Shown here: piece by piece, positions 63,162 through 64,000 of the stretch
Numbering within the stretch: the stretch's first letter is position 1
How the letters are laid out: each line of letters begins with the position of its first letter
Assembly: GCA_964390495.1 (NCBI GenBank)
Contig: CAYMIN010000009.1
Span: forward strand, 62,001-126,000
Source of the DNA: UBA11051 sp964390495
GTDB taxonomy: Bacteria > Armatimonadota > Zipacnadia > Zipacnadales > UBA11051
DNA length: 64,000 nt
Direction of reading: 5' to 3'
Translations under genes and position numbers: made by a program
Notes under the pieces: generated by a model
The model's database searches: none
Told to the model about the DNA's origin: nothing
Seen by the model: only the letters and a program-made list of their open reading frames with translations

Positions 63162-64000
63162 ATGAATGATGTCTGCGTGGTAGGAATCGGGCGGATCGGG
63201 TTACCAATTGCACTGCTACTCAGCTCGAATGGTCTGCGGGTGCATGGTGTTGACATTGACCAACGGAGAATTGACAGGCTAGCGGATAGCTCCCAGTCGG
63301 ACCCCGAGCCGGGCATAACCGCACTATTGCATGAAGTCCTCAGCAAAGGCCTGTTCTCCTTCAGCAGCGAAGTGCTGCAAGCAGACGCCTACGTTATCGC
63401 TGTGCCTACCCCGCTATCGTCGGAGGGTGCGCCGGATTTGAGCGCCGTAGTGCAGGCGGCCGAGAGCATCGTTCCCGCATTGGACAGAGGCAATCTGGTC
63501 GTTGTTCAGTCCACCGTGCCTGTCGGCACAACTCGCGACGTTGTAGTGCCGATACTCAATCAAGCCGGCCTAAGCGCCGGCGAGGACTTCGATGTCGCAT
63601 ATTGTCCGGAGCGAGCTCTGCCCGGTGACCTGTTGGGCGAGATATGTAACAGCACCAGAGTGGTTGGCGGATTAACCTCTGAAGCAAGCGACAGAGCAGC
63701 CGAGCTATACGGCCGTTTCGCCACAGGCCAGATCCACAAGACCACGCTTGAGGTTGCGGAAATGGTCAAGCTGGCTGAAAACACGTACCGTGATGTGAAC
63801 ATTGCTCTCGCCAACGAGCTGGCGCGACTGGCTGAGCGTCACCGCATCAACGTTTGGGAGGTACGAGAGCTGGCCAATCTGCACCCACGGGTCGCGCTCC
63901 ATTACCCTGGCGCAGGCGTCGGCGGTCATTGCATACCTGTGGACCCATATTTCCTGCATTATTCCGATCCGGATAACGCGACTCTGATCTCGGCCGCGCG
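63162..64000 (+). CDS. UDP-N-acetyl-D-mannosaminuronate dehydrogenase-like protein (3' truncated by window edge)
   Basis: Starts at ATG 63162 and runs off the window end; 279 residues visible. N-terminal NAD-binding VVGIGRIGLPIALLLSSNG, the YVIAVPTPL segment, VVVQSTVPVGTTRD, PERALPGDLLGEI, and the EMVKLAENTYRDVNIALANE helix. The catalytic cysteine is in GAGVGGHCIPVDPYFL. It oxidises a UDP-activated amino sugar to its uronic acid using NAD+ in the cytoplasm, for capsule or exopolysaccharide. The YIGLP-type glycine loop reads GIGRIGLP. WecC or a related 6-dehydrogenase is expected; the substrate is not resolved. Part of the EPS locus with the glycosyltransferase. Confidence 0.9.
   Translation, partial: MNDVCVVGIGRIGLPIALLLSSNGLRVHGVDIDQRRIDRLADSSQSDPEPGITALLHEVLSKGLFSFSSEVLQADAYVIAVPTPLSSEGAPDLSAVVQAAESIVPALDRGNLVVVQSTVPVGTTRDVVVPILNQAGLSAGEDFDVAYCPERALPGDLLGEICNSTRVVGGLTSEASDRAAELYGRFATGQIHKTTLEVAEMVKLAENTYRDVNIALANELARLAERHRINVWEVRELANLHPRVALHYPGAGVGGHCIPVDPYFLHYSDPDNATLISAA

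Overview
The window is GC-rich chromosomal DNA from a bacterium. Core genes (mutS, mreB, murA, a full F-type ATP synthase operon, gatCA) sit beside a long accessory stretch of very large secreted carbohydrate-active and beta-propeller proteins. Two H-X9-DG pseudopilins, the many uncharacterised secreted hydrolases and the CooC/CooT/ferredoxin genes suggest an anaerobic or facultative Armatimonadota-, Planctomycetota- or Lentisphaerota-like lineage. This placement is inferred from gene content only. No tRNA, rRNA, CRISPR array or insertion sequence was recognised.

Layout. 1-5308 (+): end of a glycosyltransferase gene, an FGGY sugar kinase and mutS. 5333-15184 (-): one long unit that reads in transcription order atpZ-like, atpI, atpB, E, F, H, A, G, D, C, murA, mreB. 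A divergent promoter region at 15183-15291 separates it from gatC-gatA (+). 17163-28055 (-): heparinase-like lyase, a 1430-aa multidomain glycosidase-like protein, two pseudopilins and a ceramidase-like hydrolase. 28344-33515 (+): a secreted beta-propeller protein followed by translationally coupled class I hydratase subunits, an AtuA/DUF1446 protein and a DUF4387 protein. 33554-36592 (-): a secreted transglutaminase-like protein with an internal duplication. 36848-43500 (-): twelve small redox, nickel and stress genes (ferredoxin, CooC, CooT, ArsR, aldo/keto reductase, glutaredoxin, GroES, methyltransferase, coiled-coil protein, DUF1638, ferredoxin, metallo-beta-lactamase-fold lipoprotein). 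43977-57794: a second set of large secreted proteins (lyase plus propeller, FAD oxidoreductase, BNR protein, Gfo/Idh/MocA oxidoreductase, papain-like protein). 58255-64000 (+): an exopolysaccharide locus (seven-SLBB export protein, glycosyltransferase, UDP-sugar dehydrogenase running off the end).

How it fits together. The secreted enzymes look like an extracellular polysaccharide and glycoconjugate degradation repertoire, with FAD and Gfo/Idh oxidoreductases and the hydratase cassette as candidates for downstream sugar-acid or hydroxy-acid catabolism. The CooC/CooT cluster looks like nickel and iron-sulfur support for a carbon monoxide dehydrogenase or similar one-carbon enzyme that is not in this window. 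The ATP synthase c subunit carries the residues expected of a sodium-binding rotor. Four sigma70-like promoters, one palindromic operator candidate and one CIRCE-like element could be placed from sequence.
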